Shown piece by piece: positions 61,486 through 64,000 of a stretch of 64,000 nucleotides of DNA. Where the stretch lies: contig JACBWW010000016.1 in NCBI GenBank assembly GCA_020086605.1, forward strand, positions 22,906,019 through 22,970,018, written 5' to 3'. The notes beneath the pieces are model-generated. The model worked only from the letters and a program-made list of their open reading frames with translations, did not search any database and was not told the origin of the DNA. The stretch's first letter is position 1; each line of letters begins with the position of its first letter. The stretch is from Lanius collurio (Eukaryota > Chordata > Aves > Passeriformes > Laniidae). The position numbers were made by a program, and so were the translations under genes.

Positions 61486-61563
61486 CTGCTGCTGAGTTGC
61501 TCCTGTGTAGCTGGAGAACACCTAAAGGTGTTCTCCAGCTACACAGGAGCAACTCAGCAGCAG
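61486..61563. repeat. 38-bp perfect inverted repeat with 2-nt spacer
   Basis: The left arm 61486-61523 (starting CTGCTGCTGAGTTGCTCC) is exactly reverse-complemented by the right arm 61526-61563 (ending CAACTCAGCAGCAG). The spacer is AA. The nine bases AGAACACCT end the left arm (61515-61523) and recur at 61562-61570, at the right edge of the inverted copy. The whole could fold into one uninterrupted hairpin. It interrupts no known exon; an open frame on the minus strand that ends within it is accidental. Confidence 0.97.
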
Positions 61564-62679
61564 AACACCTTTATGTTTAGAGTAGCTGCCCCTGGATTTC
61601 TGAAGCTGCTGTGTTTTGCTCAAGTAAGCATCAGCTCCCTGCCAGTCTAGTGCTGGAATACAGTCTGTTCCAAACACTTGACTTTTATTTGTGTCTCCTT
61701 ATTAGTTGTTTTTTTGTGGTTTTTATTTTATCATTTAATAGCTTTACACTTAGAGATTCTAAGCATGCTGATGCTTAGCTGAGTTTTCTAGTTTTTCAGT
61801 GAAGATTAAATGAGAATGAGAATTCCCTTCCCAGCTCTGTGCCCGTGTGGTTCAGTGGAGGTTCTGTCCATTCCACACTGACTCACACCTGTGAGGAGGC
61901 AAATTCCTGATGGCAGAATGAGAGTGCCCATGCAGAGCCTGCTCCTTCCCTTTCACAGAGCTCCTTGGGGACATTTCCTTCGGGCCTGGCAGAGCTTTCC
62001 TGGATCTGTAGAGCTGGGAGGGTGAAGGAGAGGGGCAGAGTGAGAACCCTCTCCTTGTGCACTCAGGTCCTCTGTCCTGCATGCCCTGGCTGCTGGGTGA
62101 CCAGGAATTCCCCTTTGCATCCCCTGCCATGGGTGACTTCTGACTGCTCCTCCTTCCCACTTGTTGGGAAGTGCTTTCAGTCAAGGAATATTTGTTCAGG
62201 CGTGCTTTGACTTCTCAAACATGTGGGGCAGACTACTGTTAATTATTTTGTTTAAATACAAGATGATTATGCTGCCTCTCCAAATGACAAAGGCCCATCC
62301 CTGCACGTCCTCACACACTTTGTGCCCACGGGGGTGGCAGTGCTGCTGGTCATTCTGATAAATAACCAGTACCAAAGGAGTTACAGGGCCATTTCCTTGT
62401 GCTGCTGTAGAGGAGAGGGTTATCCTTATCTCTGAAATTGCTCCCTTAGTGCTTATTAACTAGAAATACAGTAATTGAGAAGCTGGTAGGAAAAGATTTT
62501 GTCTGATAGTAGCCCTGATCTCTAAAATGGGGTATAACTACATAATTATTACACACTAAAGTGTTTGACTGGTATAACAGATATAAACCAGCCAACCATG
62601 GAATGGCATGCCAGGAAAGAGGTTTTATTTCAGATTAACTTCATCTCATGCTGTATGTACACCATGTTTGTGCTTTCAG

Positions 62680-63545
62680 GTCAGGCAATTGATTCTGAAG
62701 AAGAAGATGTGGATTTAGCTGCATGAACTCTTTTGAACTTCCTTCCACCTGCAGGGTCTTTGAATGTCAGGAGAAGCAGACAGCTTGGGTGTTTTTCTGC
62801 AATGTCTTCAAAATGCAGAAATGTAATGCAATAATCTCTTAAAGGGAAACATCCTGCACTTCAACTTATGGGGGGAAAATGCAAAAGATACAACTCCTGA
62901 AAAAGCCAGCACAATGTTTTCACTTTGTAATAAGTCACTAACAAAATACAGATTTTTTTTTTCCTTTGAGGAGGTGATTTAATATCATCACATCCTTCTG
63001 TATAAAGCTTAATGATGAGGTTTGATACCTCTGCCCCAATACTGAAGATAAACCCAATGTCAAGTGCAGAAGTTTTGGCTACACAGACTTGTTTTATATT
63101 TCCAGTGTGAAGTTTGGCCTGGAATTTCAGGGGCAGTGATATGTGGCTGTCAGTAGAACAGAAACTCTTGGAGAAATGAACACTGTGACGTTGTGTGTGC
63201 TGATCCCAAAATGCTCCATGCACTGCACCCATCAGAAAGTGGGCAGAAGGAGACTGTAACTTCTAAAAATGAAGAAGCAACATAATTAGCAGCAAAGATC
63301 TAAGTGATATCTAAATTGAAGACCTGTGAATTTAATATCATAACTTTTGTTTCATTAAACAGTAAGGTTGTATAACTGCATTTTTAGAAATTTATGCTCA
63401 TGGGCATTAGTGTATTCCTGATTTTTATGACATGCTATTCCTCTTAATTAATGCCTATTGTGGAGGATGTTTTATGTCCTTTCTAAATGTCAGAATGTGC
63501 TTTAGGTGTAGCATTCTCAATAAAATTGACTGTGAAAATAGTCTT
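62680..63545 (+). other. Candidate alternative 3' terminal exon of FGGY (hypothetical)
   Basis: A fair acceptor (GTTTGTGCTTTCAG, AG at 62678-62679) begins a stretch that, joined in phase 1 to coding exon 5, reads GQAIDSEEEDVDLAA and stops at TGA 62724-62726. A canonical AATAAA lies at 63519-63524, with a T/G-rich tract about 20 bp after it. No other FGGY exon lies between. Such a transcript would encode about 237 residues with only the N-terminal domain, which would not be an active kinase. It could equally be the last exon of an unrelated non-coding transcript, or chance. The confidence is low because acceptor-like sites are common. Confidence 0.2.
63519..63524 (+). terminator. Possible polyadenylation signal AATAAA
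   Basis: AATAAA is followed by a GT/T-rich segment (GTCTTGTTTTATTTT) some 20 bp downstream, the usual layout of a poly(A) site. It would end the hypothetical terminal exon from 62680. No transcript evidence is available. Confidence 0.25.
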
Positions 63546-64000
63546 GTTTTATTTTAAAAAGGAGTTTTGCCAACTCTGCCCGGATGTGTAGAATTTAGTG
63601 AACACTCCAGGTAGGTACAAAAAGCCCTGGCATTGGCAGGGAGGTCTCTGAGAGCTCCAACTGAGCTTTCATAGCCTCTCACCCCCAAACCTTTGGATAA
63701 ATGTGGAAGTGTGTGCTGTCCCAGGAGCTGTTGGTCTCACTGCTTCAGCTGGGAGAGGCTGAGAGGAGACTCTCGGGGGTGTCCCTGAATTCTGGTACTT
63801 GAAAGAATCTAGATTTGTTCTTGTAAGCTCAGACAAAACTGGGTGTGTGTTATGGCAGGACCTGCCCCTGGGCTCCCTGTGGCAGGGTGGGGAGGGAAGG
63901 GTTGGGTTCTGGTCTTCTTCATACTGCACAAGGCCAGAGAAGGCTCAGAAAGGGATTATTTAAGTCTGTGAGGAAATACAGGAGGAATTTGCTGTTTAAA

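Larger units (their letters stand above)
3290..64000 (+). other. FGGY: FGGY gene, 5' part (runs off the right edge)
   Basis: This span holds the promoter island, a probable non-coding first exon and five coding exons of FGGY, a member of the FGGY sugar-kinase family (glycerol, xylulo- and ribulokinases and relatives). The five coding exons total 667 nt and splice into one open frame of 222 codons plus one base. Human FGGY is about 551 residues, so roughly the first 40 percent is present. From memory, the encoded protein follows human FGGY closely through every exon. The C-terminal kinase domain, with the segments I would expect around the DAHAGG-like and GGLSKNP-like motifs, was not found in any frame to the right of 51446 and presumably lies beyond the window. 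The family phosphorylates carbohydrates or polyols in the cytosol. The vertebrate FGGY substrate is less certain; D-ribulose or a related pentulose is the usual proposal. Confidence 0.93.
51447..64000 (+). other. FGGY intron after coding exon 5 (continues past the window)
   Basis: The phase-1 intron begins GTATAT. No exon for the rest of the kinase was found up to the right edge. The intron contains an A/T and GA simple tract and a CR1 tail just inside the donor, an A+T-rich block with an inverted repeat at 52153-52239, an old minus-strand CR1 at about 57113-57620, a perfect 38-bp inverted repeat at 61486-61563, and a possible alternative terminal exon from 62680. Outside these I see nothing definite. 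Confidence 0.75.

Noticed and set aside
61247..61552. Minus-strand frame of 101 codons that begins in the inverted repeat
   Set aside because: Its start lies inside the recent inverted duplication, so the frame cannot be an old gene. No family resemblance.
61486..61563. Perfect hairpin as a microRNA precursor
   Set aside because: Perfect pairing over 38 bp with only a 2-nt spacer does not look like a microRNA precursor, which normally has mismatches and a larger loop. A mutation footprint explains it better.

Overview
This window is vertebrate nuclear DNA, almost certainly from a bird. The mobile-element relics are mainly CR1 retroposon tails with the avian form of the 3' end (a TTCCAACC-type block followed by GATTCTGTGATTC-like repeats). 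Introns are moderate in size, gene density is low, and one GC-rich CpG island is present. Several CR1 copies look like the subfamilies common in songbirds, so a passerine is my guess. That is inference, because I could not align them.

The only protein-coding gene I can support is the 5' part of FGGY (FGGY carbohydrate kinase domain-containing protein), on the + strand. A CpG-island promoter lies at about 3290-3985 and probably carries a non-coding first exon. Five coding exons follow: 13724-13935 (start codon at 13735), 15763-15874, 17614-17765, 26958-27043 and 51331-51446. All have AG/GT borders, their phases join without a frame break, and together they encode residues 1-222 plus the first base of codon 223. 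This is the N-terminal FGGY domain. The C-terminal half of the kinase is not in the window, so the gene runs off the right edge.

Layout: 1-3289, intergenic DNA with a MIR relic and a CR1 tail; 3290-3985, CpG island; 3642-13723, intron 1; 13724-17765, three coding exons close together; 17766-26957, intron 4; 26958-27043, one exon; 27044-51330, a 24-kb intron with old MIR and palindromic element relics and some open frames on the minus strand; 51331-51446, the last coding exon seen; 51447-64000, intronic DNA with CR1 copies, a 38-bp perfect inverted repeat and a candidate alternative 3' terminal exon.

No tRNA, rRNA, CRISPR, viral or bacterial-type system was found. The items most worth checking are the perfect inverted repeat at 61486-61563, which has the footprint of a template-switch mutation; the candidate alternative last exon at 62680; the tandemly duplicated splice donor in the CpG island; and a group of minus-strand open frames at 28.1-29.5 kb.
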